Shown here in pieces: positions 41,205-52,197 of a DNA stretch of 64,000 nt; the first letter of the stretch is position 1, and each line of letters begins with the position of its first letter. Where the stretch lies: contig RPFO01000082.1 of NCBI GenBank assembly GCA_009746045.1, positions 3,760,542-3,824,541 of the forward strand, given 5' to 3'. The notes below the pieces were generated by a model. The model saw only the letters and a program-made list of their open reading frames with translations, was not told the origin of the DNA and searched no databases. A program made the position numbers and the translations under genes. Source of the stretch: Mesostigma viride (lineage: Eukaryota > Streptophyta > Mesostigmatophyceae > Mesostigmatales > Mesostigmataceae).

Positions 41205-42021
41205 CTTTGCCTGGACGCACGGCGATCCAACTCCCCTGATTACCGTCATCCGCACGCTGTATGAGGGGTTGACCACTTCGGTGCGCACTCAACACGGCAT
41301 TACCCCGCCATGCCCACTGCAGACCGGCGTCTGGCAGGGTTGCGTCCTGTCGCCGTACCTGTTTATTATTGTAGTGGATGATGTTATGCGCCAGGCATGT
41401 GCTCGCTTTGCTAGCATTGCAGACCGTGCCCCTGGCCTAGCGATCACGAACGAGCTTGGGGAAGGGGGGCCGACTAACAAGCAGAATTTACTAGCTGACC
41501 TCATTTATGCCGACGACATCACGCTCATTGAGAAGCCGGAGTCTGCCCAACTTTGGCTGGACTGCCTGGCGCTCGAGGCTCGGGCGGTTGGTCTAGAAAT
41601 CAGCCCCAAAACGGAGGCCCTGGCCCTCGGCATGGCAGGGCCCCCACCCACACTCCGCCTCTTAGACGATGCCGAGGTCAACTACCCTCCTTCAGGCCGC
41701 TTCAAGCTGCTCGGCAGTTGGCTTCCCGACTGCGAGGACGACATGCGACACGGATCGGCATGGCGTGGGCGCACCTCCATGACCACCGCCGCTGGTGGAG
41801 CAACCCCGCCCTACCCCGGATCGTCAAGCGTGACCTCTTCAAGGTCGTCATTCTGACGATCCTGACCTACGGCGCAGAGACGTGGACACTGACGCAGGAG
41901 CTGGAGCAACGACTCGACGGCGCCGTCACCAAGATGCTGCGCAAGGCCCTTAACATCCCCTTTAATTTGCACATTAGTAATGAGGATTTGTACGCTGATT
42001 TGCCCTATGTTTCCCACATTA
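41205..42021 (+). mobile_element. LINE (non-LTR) reverse transcriptase fragment, left arm of inverted repeat
   Basis: The frame at 41269 encodes LQTGVWQGCVLSPYLFIIVV and later LADLIYADDITLI, which holds the Y-A-D-D catalytic box of non-LTR reverse transcriptase. A second frame then encodes ILTYGAETWTLTQELEQRL, the typical LINE thumb/connection motif. One frame change near 41720-41760 separates them. Upstream RT blocks, endonuclease and a 3' tail are not visible, so this is a truncated, decayed copy. Confidence 0.85.
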
Positions 42022-42046
42022 TTAGGCCCAGGCGCCTGTGCCTATA

Positions 42047-42647
42047 AGAATGTGGGAAACAAAAGGCAAAATCAGCGTACAAATCCTCATTACTAATGTG
42101 CAAACCAAAGGGGATGTTAAGGGCCTTGCGCAGCATCTTGGTGACGTTGCGCCGTCGAGTCGTTGCTTCAGCTCCTGCGTCAGTGTCCCGGGTCTCGGGG
42201 CGGTAGGTCGGGATCATCAGATCGAATGACGACCTTGAAGAGGTCACGCTTGACGAGCCGGGGTAGGGCGGGGCTGCTCCACCAGCGGCGGTGGTCATGG
42301 AGTTGCGCACACGCCATGCCTAGCTAGCCGTGTCGTCAGGTCGTCCTCGCAGTCGGAAAGCCAGTGCTCAAGCGGCCTGAAGGAGGGTATAGTTGACCTC
42401 GGTGTCGTCTAAGAGGCGGGGTGGGGGCGGGGGCCCGGCCATGCCGAGAGCCAGGGCCTCCGTTTTGGGGCTGATTGCTAGACCAACAGCCCGAGCCTCG
42501 AGCGCCAGCAGGCACTGAGTCCAGCCAAAGTACGTTGGGCAGACGCCGGCTTCTCGATGAGCGTGGTCGTCGGCATAAATGAGATCAGCTAGTAAATACT
42601 GCCTGTTGGTCACCCCCCCTTCCCCAAGAGCGTTCGTGATCACTAGG
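42047..42647 (-). mobile_element. LINE RT fragment, right arm of inverted repeat (distal part)
   Basis: This is the reverse complement of the left arm from the KALNIPF region back to the AITNELGEGG region. For example, the minus strand reads LADLIYADD. The two arms meet at about 42022-42046. The copy has diverged and is interrupted at 42647 by the hAT-like element; it resumes at 44382. Confidence 0.85.
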
Positions 42648-44373
42648 CAGTGTTTCTGCTAACGGGCCGCGCGCGGCCACATGTGGCCGCCGGCCGCCGG
42701 ATTTTGGAGCCCGCGGTCACACGTGGCCGCCGCATTTCGGTGGCCGCGATCACATGTGGCCGCGGGATTTTGGTGGCCCCGACCACAGGCCTACAAATAG
42801 TCTTGTGACCGTGGTCACTTCTGGCTGCGGGTTGCACTCAATTGTTGGTGTGCCCATTGGCCGGTCAGTTGTAACTTCGAGGGTTGTGCTGAAATTGTCA
42901 GAACCAAAATTCCCAAGTACAGAGAGTTGACTGAACAAAATTCAGCCTTCCTTGGTTTATTGCTGAAATCAGATATTTTCTAGTGACTAGTATCCGCGTT
43001 CCGAGGACTGCCTAATAGATTGGTGCCGACGTTGCCAACCTGGCTCAAGTCTCAGCCATACCTACCTAGAGTCTACTGTAGAGCCTGCACCTCAACGTGC
43101 TGCGATGAATTATTGTAGCTGCTGCACGGTCGACGGTGCGGCAAAGCCAGTATGGCTGACGATTTCGTAGACATGATGCTAGGTTTTGTTGCTGGATAAA
43201 ACGTAGTATTTAATATTATCAGTGGAAACGCATAGCAAATTTAGAGCCGATAGTGGCTAGCCCTGCTTTGGGGGATTTTGCTTGCCTTGGCGTGAAATGC
43301 GAACCTGTCGGCTAACGGAACATTTAACATGCCCGGCCAGCAACAATAGGAAAGAGTCTAGTGCAGGAGCGTCTGCCGCAGGCAGACCTAAAGGTATATA
43401 AGCGTGGCTCATGCCACAACGTCCACTTTCTCGGCCACGGTATTTGTCTGAGCCATGATCACCATCTCGATCCTCTCATTCGTCTGGTAAAGCTGGCCGC
43501 AGCCTCCCTGGCGATGCCATGCCAGAAGCAGTGCCTGATCCGACGCCATCGTCAGGGCATCTACCGCCGCCTGGGAATCTGAGTAATGTCGAAGCTAGCC
43601 GCAATTCTGAATCTCACGAGAAGAATAGCGCGACAAGCTCTGGGTCGTCTCTGACACCCACGTCCGCATTCTGACGATATTGCTCGGAATTCAGGTCATG
43701 GAAAGCATTGCCGTTTTCAACCTAGTAAACTTACATAGCACTTGCCAGTTGCCCGGCCAATGGCCAATTGGCCATGCCCTCGAGTTTTGGCCCATGTGGC
43801 ATGTGTGACTTCACTTCATCACTTGTTACGGCGTAATCTAAATTTACTATTGTCGCTAGCTGTTAATTTAATGGTTTGGCAGTCCTCAATCCTATCGTGA
43901 ACAATTGGATATCGCCACTGTGCCTTCTGAAGGGAGTGAAGGCTGTAACTATAGTAATAAGATCAATTCCGGCCTGGATTCATTTGCAGATCGCGTTTTC
44001 CGCGGACCGGCACTGAACGCAAATGGTTTTCACCTTTGCGGCGTGCCAAATCAGAATAGTAATAAGGGCTGTAAGGCCATAAGCCGGTGAGGCATAATAT
44101 TTGCCTTAACAGTGCCTGCCATTATTAATCCACGTCCCACCTAACAATGCCTATATAATGGTAGAGCAACCCCCCCCCCCCCCCCCATTCCCCAATACGA
44201 AGCCGACCTAGGCTAAGCACTCAATGGAGTGTATAACGCATCTTGCTTGCAACAAAGCTGTGTTGAAACGGTGCGACCGCGGGATTTTGGTGGCTGAGGT
44301 CACATTGACCGCAGGATTTTGGGAGCCGTGGTCACACGCGACCGCAGCCCAAAAACCCTTAGCAGAAACACTG
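42648..44373. mobile_element. Non-autonomous hAT-like DNA transposon with 8-bp target duplication
   Basis: The 1,726-bp element starts CAGTGTTTCTGCTAACGG and ends with the inverse, CCCTTAGCAGAAACACTG (17 of 18 match). It is flanked by perfect 8-bp direct repeats TCACTAGG at 42640-42647 and 44374-44381. An 8-bp duplication and CAGTG ends are typical of the hAT superfamily. Subterminal regions at both ends carry repeats of GGATTTTGGTGGC and GGTCACACG(C/T)G type, plausible transposase-binding sites. No transposase ORF is recognisable. It sits in the right arm of the LINE inverted repeat. Excising it rejoins LINE sequence, which confirms the boundaries. Confidence 0.9.
43950..44065 (+). repeat. 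SINE-like fragment inside the hAT-like element
   Basis: It shares GATTCATTTGCAGATCGCG, TTTTCCGCGG and CACTGAACGCAAA with the SINE copy at 44461-44761. Confidence 0.75.
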
Positions 44374-44381
44374 TCACTAGG

Positions 44382-44930
44382 CCATGGGCACGGCCAGCAA
44401 TTCTAGCAAAGCGGGCACGTGCCTGGCCGGCGCATATAAACATAATCCACTAAAATAATAGACACGTGTGTAGTACACGTGTGTAGTACTCCTACACACA
44501 GATCTCGAGTGATTTATCTAGTACCAAATCCAAAAGGCTTGCATCACTCCCCGGACAGGAGAACTTTTGCGGATGACTGTAGGTGTAAGTTGGCGATGCC
44601 ATGGTATCCGGAGACGTCCGTCCTATAGTCAGCAAAATTGGTGCGAGAGGTCCCCAGTTCGATTCCGGTCGGATTCATTTGCAGATCGCGTTTTCCGCGT
44701 TTTCCGCGGCCTGGCACTGAACGCAAAGGTTTTCACCTTTGCGGAGTGTCTGATCAGAATAATCCACTAAAATAATGAACAGGTACGGCAACAGACGCAA
44801 CCCTGCCAGACACCGGTCAACAGTGGACATGGCGGGGTGAAGGGCTCCGTGTTGAGTGCGCACCGAAGTGGTTGACCCCTCATACAGCGTGGGGATGACG
44901 GTAATTAGGGGAGTGGGGATCGAGGCGAGC
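44382..44930 (-). mobile_element. LINE RT fragment, right arm continued (interrupted by a SINE)
   Basis: 44382-44460 and 44762-44930 are the reverse complement of left-arm sequence around 41440 down to 41228. The minus strand around 44925-44790 reads LITVIPTLYEGSTTSVRTQHG, as in the left arm. The SINE insertion lies between the two pieces. Confidence 0.8.
44461..44761 (+). mobile_element. tRNA-like SINE with long target duplication
   Basis: About 300 bp of inserted sequence is flanked by direct repeats of TCCACTAAAATAAT (about 44447-44460 and 44762-44775). Such long target duplications are typical of LINE-mobilised insertions. It contains a B-box-like AGTTCGATTCCGG within a T-arm-like context near 44655, suggesting a tRNA-derived head. 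The 3' part is shared with the fragment at 43950-44065. Confidence 0.65.
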
Positions 44931-44939
44931 ACTTACTAT

Positions 44940-45030
44940 TACAAAGGGAAAAAGAAAAAAGAAAAAGAAAGAAAGATCGAAAAAAGAAAAGAAAATGTAA
45001 ATAATAATAAGAAAAAGAAGAACAATAAAC
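44940..45030 (+). repeat. A-rich tract
   Basis: An AAAAAG/AAAGAAAG-rich block directly abuts the outer edge of the LINE right arm. Confidence 0.8.
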
Positions 45031-45958
45031 AATACAGACAAAGTAGAGCTAAAGCCCCATTCATAATCATGCCAAACGGCACACTGCCGTATTCTAGTGA
45101 CTTAGAAAGACGAAGCGATAGTGATATTCACAGCCGAATTCGGTGCTCAAACGTGAAAGTTATGAGCTCCGCCGTCAGCCATGGCTACCTCGTGGCTCGT
45201 GGCTCCGGGGAAATGCCAAGATCCTGTTTTTGTCAGTCGTACCATCTTGGCCGTAGAGTCAGGAGTTTTGCGCCAAGATCCATCGTCTTTTCAGAAGAAG
45301 CAAATGGAAATCGTTTAGGTGCGCCTGCACTTCACGCACCTCTCCAATAATTGCCAGCTTCGCCCTTTCTTCGAACTTGGTTGTTCCGAAAATGGGCTCC
45401 GACGACGAAACCGGAAACTTTTAACGTGAAAGTTACAACGCATGTTACTGGATACTCACAACTAGGGACGACAGCAGGCAGCAAGTTGCCACGGCACAAG
45501 GCTGTTGAGAGCCTGCATAGCCACAGATAACCACCTGACTGCAGCACAATGCACTAGTGCACCCATGACCCACCACGCCACCCTATCTCTTTTGGCGGGA
45601 AGCCTGTGGGCTGGTGCCTCTAACACTGCCAACCGTGGCGTACTACCAACTACCGTGCGCTCTCAGCACGGCCAACCCGTGGCGTATTAACAACAAGAGT
45701 GTAGCACCAGCACCGCCCATTGTGGCATCTTGGACGGGCTGAACAACAGTGCCGTCCCGCCACATTTACCCCAAATTAGTGTGTCACCGCCACATTCCGC
45801 GTCAATCCGGGCCACTAATCGAACCACGCCCCCCCCCTCGCGGGCGTTGTCTCCGGGACTGTCGCAAATATGCTATTAATAGTGCGTGGGCAAAAGTGAC
45901 GTTATCATGAAGTGTCAAGATGACCAAGAAAGTGATATCCGGGATCGTAGACGTCGGT
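45031..45958. other. Intergenic region without recognised gene
   Basis: No coding exon or RNA gene was recognised. Short repeats of ACTGCCAACCGTGGCGT/GGCCAACCCGTGGCGT type occur near 45625-45690. Confidence 0.5.
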
Positions 45959-45968
45959 AAAATGTTGC

Positions 45969-46068
45969 GCTCCCGGCGGGGCTCGAACCTGCGACCTCGT
46001 GATGACAGAGTTTCACGATGTGGTAGACCGTAACAGTCACGCGCTCTAGCCGACTGAGCTACGGGAGC
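45969..46068 (-). tRNA. trnN-GUU: tRNA-Asn(GTT), copy 1, with 27-nt intron
   Basis: On the minus strand the acceptor stem GCTCCCG/CGGGAGC pairs fully. The D arm is GCTC...GAGC, the anticodon stem CGTGA/TCACG, and the loop CT-GTT-A. A 27-nt intron (46030-46004) follows position 37, the usual eukaryotic site. The B box GGTTCGAACC is intact and the encoded discriminator neighbour is G, as expected for tRNA-Asn. The T stem has one A-C mismatch, shared by all three copies. A TTTT Pol III terminator lies just downstream (AAAA on the plus strand at 45959-45962). Confidence 0.93.
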
Positions 46069-46140
46069 GGTTCCATGCTGACAAACTCAGCAACGTGTGA
46101 GAAGTTACAAGAACACTGAAAGGTAGCAAAAAGTTAACAC

Positions 46141-46240
46141 GCTCCCGGCGGGGCTCGAACCTGCGACCTCGTGATGACTACGCGTCACGATGTGGTAGAC
46201 TGTAACAGTCACGCGCTCTAGCCGACTGAGCTACGGGAGC
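46141..46240 (-). tRNA. trnN-GUU: tRNA-Asn(GTT), copy 2, with 27-nt intron
   Basis: The mature sequence is identical to copy 1. The intron differs in its 3' half (ACGCGTAGTC type). The anticodon is at 46206-46204. A TTTTT terminator lies at 46132-46128 on the minus strand. Confidence 0.93.
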
Positions 46241-46303
46241 TTGTGTCCGTCAATGTGTCCTTGGGCGGCATCCAGAGGCCGCGATGCAAAAATGGTACAA
46301 CGC

Positions 46304-46403
46304 GCTCCCGGCGGGGCTCGAACCTGCGACCTCGTGATGACTACGCGTCACGATGTGATGGACTGTAACAGTCACGCGCTCTAGCCGACTGAGCTACGGG
46401 AGC
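46304..46403 (-). tRNA. trnN-GUU: tRNA-Asn(GTT), copy 3, with 27-nt intron
   Basis: The mature sequence matches copies 1 and 2. The intron is nearly identical to copy 2. The anticodon is at 46369-46367. A TTTTT terminator lies at 46292-46288 on the minus strand. The repeat period is about 165-170 bp, so the flanks differ more than the genes. Confidence 0.93.
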
Positions 46404-46912
46404 TTTGCTTGCGAGATGTGCATTTCCAGTCGAAATAAAAATATATAACCACCAAGATACTAGTAAGATCCTCTGCCTCTATCGCTCCACGTATATCGCC
46501 GTCACAAATGAAGTCACATCAAGGCCGTTCCCGCCACGAGATTCCTGCATGCAGAGAATGTATCACAAGTATCAACCAATCGTGACCTACGTCCCTTTAA
46601 TCCTTTGGCCGGCCGGCCGAGTCAACATGGCCATGATGGGTGATCGAATCTTGTTACGACCGCGACTACTACTGTTGCATTTCCACGCGCTCAACAACCC
46701 GGACTTCAGCTTACACATTTTCTTACACATATCTACGCACATATTTCGTTGCTGGTACGGTGGGGATGATTGATGAATGATGATAACAAATCCGTTCCGC
46801 AAACGAGGTTAGTGTCTCCAGCATTACAAGTCTTGAGGGCTGCATCCATCACTGTACATTTACGACATTTTCACTTAGTTCGAGTCTTTTTGCAATTAAT
46901 TTAGCTGGCAAC
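46404..46912 (+). promoter_or_regulatory. Probable promoter/5' UTR region of alpha-actinin
   Basis: About 510 bp lie between the tRNA cluster and the alpha-actinin ATG. An AAAATATATA stretch at about 46437 could be TATA-like. The transcription start is not defined. Confidence 0.3.
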
Positions 46913-49900
46913 ATGGCCTCTGATGTCGTCGGTACCGGCAGCAAGGGAGAGAAAGGCTGGGTTGAGCAGCAAAAGAAGGTAAAGCAGCGTGTATCATTGT
47001 GCTGTATTTGTGGCATTTGACAGCTCATTCGCGCGGTGGTATGCGTGGTAGTATCCTTGTTTTGCTTGTAGCTGCTACATATATTGGCCATGTTTGACAT
47101 GCAATTGTGATTTCCTTTGTCAACCTTGGCCCGTTCTTTCTACGACTATCCTGGCATAACAGACGTTCGTACGATGGATGAATAGCCGGCTGGGACCGAC
47201 AAACCATGCAATGCATGTCAAGGATATTTGCAATGATCTGGGCGATGGACTCCGCATCTTCGCGCTCTTGGAAAGGTAATTGCCTATTCGTCGTGAATAG
47301 AGGCTGTTTGTGCCAGGTTGCCTATTGCATTCCGTTCCTGGTCATCTTACCTAATTATCAATGCGAATTTCCTGCCCTTCGTTGTCGAGCAATCCCAGCT
47401 CAGCCCACCAGCCTAAATTTGTGACCTTGAATGAAAAGGAAACTGTTGCCTTATCAACTGCACATCGGGACGGTATTGCATTACCTTGATATGCGTGCAC
47501 ACGCACTTGCATGCCTCCAGGGTGTCAGGGCAGGACATCGGCAAACCCCCCAACAAGGTCGCCAACTCGCGTTTCCAGAAGCTCGAGAACGGTGAGCCGT
47601 GACGGCACGCCCGCTGGTGTCCCACGATGACATCATGCGAGAGAGATGGGCCACGATGACATCTTGCGAGAGATGGTCCATGACGTCATACCATATATGG
47701 GCCACCATGTCATGCGAGATATGTGGGTGGTTGGGGTGGGGGGAGGACAGCAGTTTCATGAAGCTCCATGAGTCAAAGCAGACAACGGGTCGCCATTGCC
47801 GAGCCTAGCAGGTGTCCACGTCACTTCTGGCACACAGCCCTCACCATGACCCAATCTTGCCACATTCAGCCGTCGCCATGACCCACTCTTGGCCACACTC
47901 AGCCCTCACCATGACCCACTCTCGGCCCCACTCAGCCCTCACCATGACCCAATCTTGGCCAATACATGGCCCCAACGGTGTCATGCCATTCATGATCCCC
48001 ACTGGTCCTAGTATTCGACACGTACGACCTTGCCCTTGAAAGAGGCATGCACGGTTTTGGCTGCAGAGTCTCCGCAGTGCTGCATTCTACCACACATTTC
48101 GACTTGTGCATTCTACCACGTTTCGACTCGTGACCTGAGTATGTTGCAGCTCATTGGTACTCTTGTCCCTGCACCATCCGGCACGAGGGGCTCTGTAATA
48201 CCACAGGTACGGTGTGCTAGGTACGGTGTGGCGCTAAGGACTGTCTTCCATGCGCGCTAGGGAGCTCCCACTATGCAGTGTTCATCGTGCATCCGGCGGA
48301 AGAAGAAGACGACCTGTTTCCACGTTCGCCGGCTCACCAGGCTTGCACCATCGACCGAGCAATGCTGTGTCTACTATGGTGCGCTTACTCAGTGTCCGCG
48401 GAGCTGCAGGTGCTGGACAAGAAGCTCGCTTCCTCTCACCTATGCTTCCTGTTGTACCATGTGCTGTGTGACACTATGTCTACTATGGTGCCCTCATACA
48501 GTGTCCACAGTGCTGCAGGCGCTGGAGAAGAAGCTGGGCGTGAAGATGGTCAACATCGGCGCAGACGACATCGTGGATAGCCAGCTCAAGCTCATCCTGG
48601 GGCTGATTTGGACCATCATCAACAAGTTCCAGGTGGGTGCTACATACAGGGACGTCATCGACAAATGCCAGATGGGTGCTGTGAATAGGACCATCATCAT
48701 CGTTGAACAAAGGGTAGGGACACCTGGAATCGGGTGACCATTGCAAATAGGGCGACCATTGAGGGTCTTCCTGGGACTCGTTTTCCTCGTCGATGCAATA
48801 TTTTCACCACAGACATCCTTGTTTCTCTTTTCACTTGGTTGTTGGTGAGGTACGGAGCGTTCATATACCTAAATAAATGAGACAATATACTATTATCTAT
48901 ACATCAATCAGACAAGCAGCGCAGGCCAGAAATTTGGAGAATCCGGACCATGTATGTGTATGGATATGTGTTCATCTGCGCCCACAAGCGTTAAATCTAA
49001 CCGGTAAAATAGCTTGGCTACTGAGCTTGGTATCTGTAGAAGTCTGACCACCCCCACACCCCAACTCAACCCAACCCAACCCAACCCAACCCAACCCAAC
49101 CCAACCCAACCCAACCCAACCCAACCCAACCCAACCCAACCCAACCCAACCCAACCCAACCCAACCCAACCCAACCCAACCCAACCCAACCCAACCCAAC
49201 CTAACCCAACCCAACCCAACCCAACCCAACCCAACCCCACACGAATGGACTGCCACTCGGCCAATGGATTCACGCATCTCTGGTTTGGCCACCTGCCCTT
49301 GCACCGCTCGCCAGCTGTCCGCCATCAACACGGGCGAGCAAAGCGGCAAGAGCGGGCTACTGCTGTGGGCGCAGCGCGCGACCGCTGGGTACAAGGATGT
49401 CAAGGTCACCAACTTCACCACGTCCCTGCAGGTACGTTCAGAGCCCTATATCTTCCCATACATACCTTCCTGTATGGTTCAGAGCCCTATATCTTCCTAC
49501 TACTATGTATTTTTCCCTGTGCTGCTACACTTGCCACTTGCCAATTTCCCCATAGCCCTGAGTCCAGGCTATTCTTGAATGGGATCCCTCCAGCACAACG
49601 CACATGGTGTGGCCATCACGTCTAAACTATAATGGGACCCTTCAGCACAACCTATACTACAGTAGTGTAGTATGATGTGGCCATCAACTTTATCCGGAGG
49701 ATGCAAAATTGTATGTTATCTAAGATGGCTATTTTAAGAAAATGCGTGATTTCCTACGATGGGTGCCACGATCGTCCGGCAAGAATAGTATCATGGCATT
49801 GTTTCGTCATTGGTACGCGCTGTTGTCTACTGACCAACTCCCCGTACAAACCAATTCAAGCAGGTTACTTGGAACGTTCGTGTTTTCTTAGGACGCGACA

Positions 49901-52128
49901 GCAAGGGGCACCCTTTCCCCTGCGCGCCGTTCTCGACTTTCTATGACCAACATCCAAACATGCGATGTGGTTAAAAATAACCAATGACCACTCACGACAC
50001 AGGACGGTCTCGCCCTGTGTGCCATCCTTCACAAGCACCGGCCCGACGCGATCGACTTTGAGGCCGCGCGGGCGGCGCCCAGCGACCTGCGCCGGCTGCA
50101 GATGGCGTTGGACGGTGCGCGAGCGATCAACATCCCAGTGCATGTCGACGCAGAGGATGTGGTGGAGGAGGCGGACGAGAAGAGCATGCTGACGCAGGTG
50201 TCGGAGCTGTTCCACTTCTTCTCCAGCGCGCAGAACGAGAACGTCGCTGCAAAGCGGCTCACCAAGATGGTGGAGCGCGTGCGGGAGATCGAGGCACAGA
50301 AGGTATGGTTTGGGGGGGGCGGGCGGGGGGGGGGGAGGAGGCATGGGGCCCCAAGATGGTGGAGCCTGTGCGGGAGATCGAGGCGCAGACGGTGTGTAAG
50401 GGGATGGTCAGGGCGCTTTATATTGATTGTATTGATTGTATTGATTGTATTGATTGTATTGATTGTATTGATTGTATTGATTGTATTGATTGTATTGATT
50501 GTATTGATTGTATTGATTGTATTGATTGTATTGATTGTATTGATTGTATTGATTGTATTGATTGCATTGAATGTATTGATTGTATTGATTGTATTGATTG
50601 TATTGATTGTATTGATTGTATTGATTGTATTGATTGTGTTGATTCGTGTTTGATGAAAGAGAGAGGAGGGGAGATCGAGATGGGAAGGTGACGGGAGGCG
50701 GTGCGGCGCGAGAAGGACTGCAGATGGGGGTGAAGGAAAAGGGGGGGAGGGGGGGAGGGGGGGAGGGGGGGAGGGGGGGGAGGGGGGGGGAGGGGGGAGG
50801 GGGGGAGGGGGGGGGGGGGAGGGGGGGGGGGGGGGAAGGGGGGGGGGGGGAAGGGGGGGAAGGGGGGAAGGGGCACTGAAGTTGAGGGGAGGGAGCGTGT
50901 GGGTGAGACAACCTGCCCACCCTGGGGTTATTTGAGTGCGACAATCTGCCCCTTTTCTACTGAGACAACCTGCCCTTTGTTTATTAGAAGTCCTGGCCCT
51001 GTATACATGAGACAATGCCACCTCTTTGAGCTTTCTGACCTGGGCGAGTGGCCTGGTTTCTTACCTGGTTGACTGGCCCGCAGGCTGCGTGCGTCCATCA
51101 GTGCACCACAAGAAATGTAATTATAACAAAAATCATACCCGCTTGTGCGTGCATATATATTGTTAACTTGCAGGCTTCGTGCGTCCAGCAGTGCACCGTC
51201 GTGCGTGATTGGCTGGCCGACAAGAAGGCCCAGTTCGAGCACCCCAAAACGGTACATGGGGTGGCCGCTCGTGCAATATCTGCCTTAAACTCTCTATTAA
51301 TGTAGAAATTTTCTTTGTATAGATTCTGCCATTCGATCCATACTCCTGTTTTTGCTCGCATGTAATAGGTGGAACTAAGCCATGCATGGTTTTTCACTGG
51401 ATGGGAATATCTGGGTAGTCACGATTGGAAATTGCGAGAGTAAAACATGCCTTACCGCGTCCCAGCAATGAGTGTTGCTGTATTGTATATGCAGTAGGAA
51501 TCACTAGCATTTGCATCTCATGGCTATGCAGCGGAATTAGACATTCGTCGCTAGATACTAGAATAGCCACCCATGGTAAGGGTTTGTTCTAGACATTCGT
51601 CGCTAGATACTAGAATAGCCACCCATGGTAAGGGTTTGTTAGCTGCTGGCTAGCTGCCCCATGCTTTGGCCGAGCCTGTTTGTCATGCCATTCTTGCAGT
51701 TTCCTATTCAAACCTTGCGGCTATACAGGGGGGCTGGTATTCTGTAATGGTCTTTTTCCCTCAACCTGGACAGGAATGACGAGTGGCCAGAGATCTTCTG
51801 GCAGTGCCTGTTGGATGCACATGCCATGATTGGTGCTGCTACGAGGTCTCGGTGTGGTTAGTTGAAAGTTTTATAGGTTTTTTGGTTTGCTGGTAGATTA
51901 TGTGTGCAGGAGCATCCAGCTAGCAGACCATTCAACCTCGGCTCCCTCTCCTCCCTCCCTCCCTCCCTCCCTCCCTCCCTCCCTCCCTCCCTCCCTCCCT
52001 CCCTCCCTCCCTCCCTCCCTCCCTCCCTCCCTCCCTCCCTCCCTCCCTCCCTCCCTCCCTCCCTCCCTCCCTCCCTCCCTCCCTCCCTCCCTCCCTCCCT
52101 CCCTCCCTCCCTCCCTCCCTCCCTCCCT

Positions 52129-52197
<69 letters not shown>

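Larger units (their letters stand above)
47163..50302 (+). other. Alpha-actinin actin-binding region (tandem CH domains)
   Basis: Exons 2-6, residues about 23-263. CH1 includes the actin-binding helix region VNIGADDIVDSQLKLILGL, and CH2 includes SGLLLWAQ and the FEAARAAPSDLRRLQMAL segment. Both CH signatures are intact. Confidence 0.93.

Noticed and set aside
42905-44220. Transposase gene inside the hAT-like element
   Set aside because: Only short ORFs occur (60-73 codons) and none shows recognisable hAT transposase motifs.
49058-49236. (CCCAA)n as a telomere tract
   Set aside because: The pentamer lacks the TTTAGGG/TTAGGG pattern and sits in an intron. It is treated as a simple repeat.
50102-50653. 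Poly(Ile-Val-Leu) membrane protein downstream of CH2
   Set aside because: It is read-through into the 9-bp intronic repeat. The alpha-actinin exon ends at 50302 with a donor and a phase-matched next exon.
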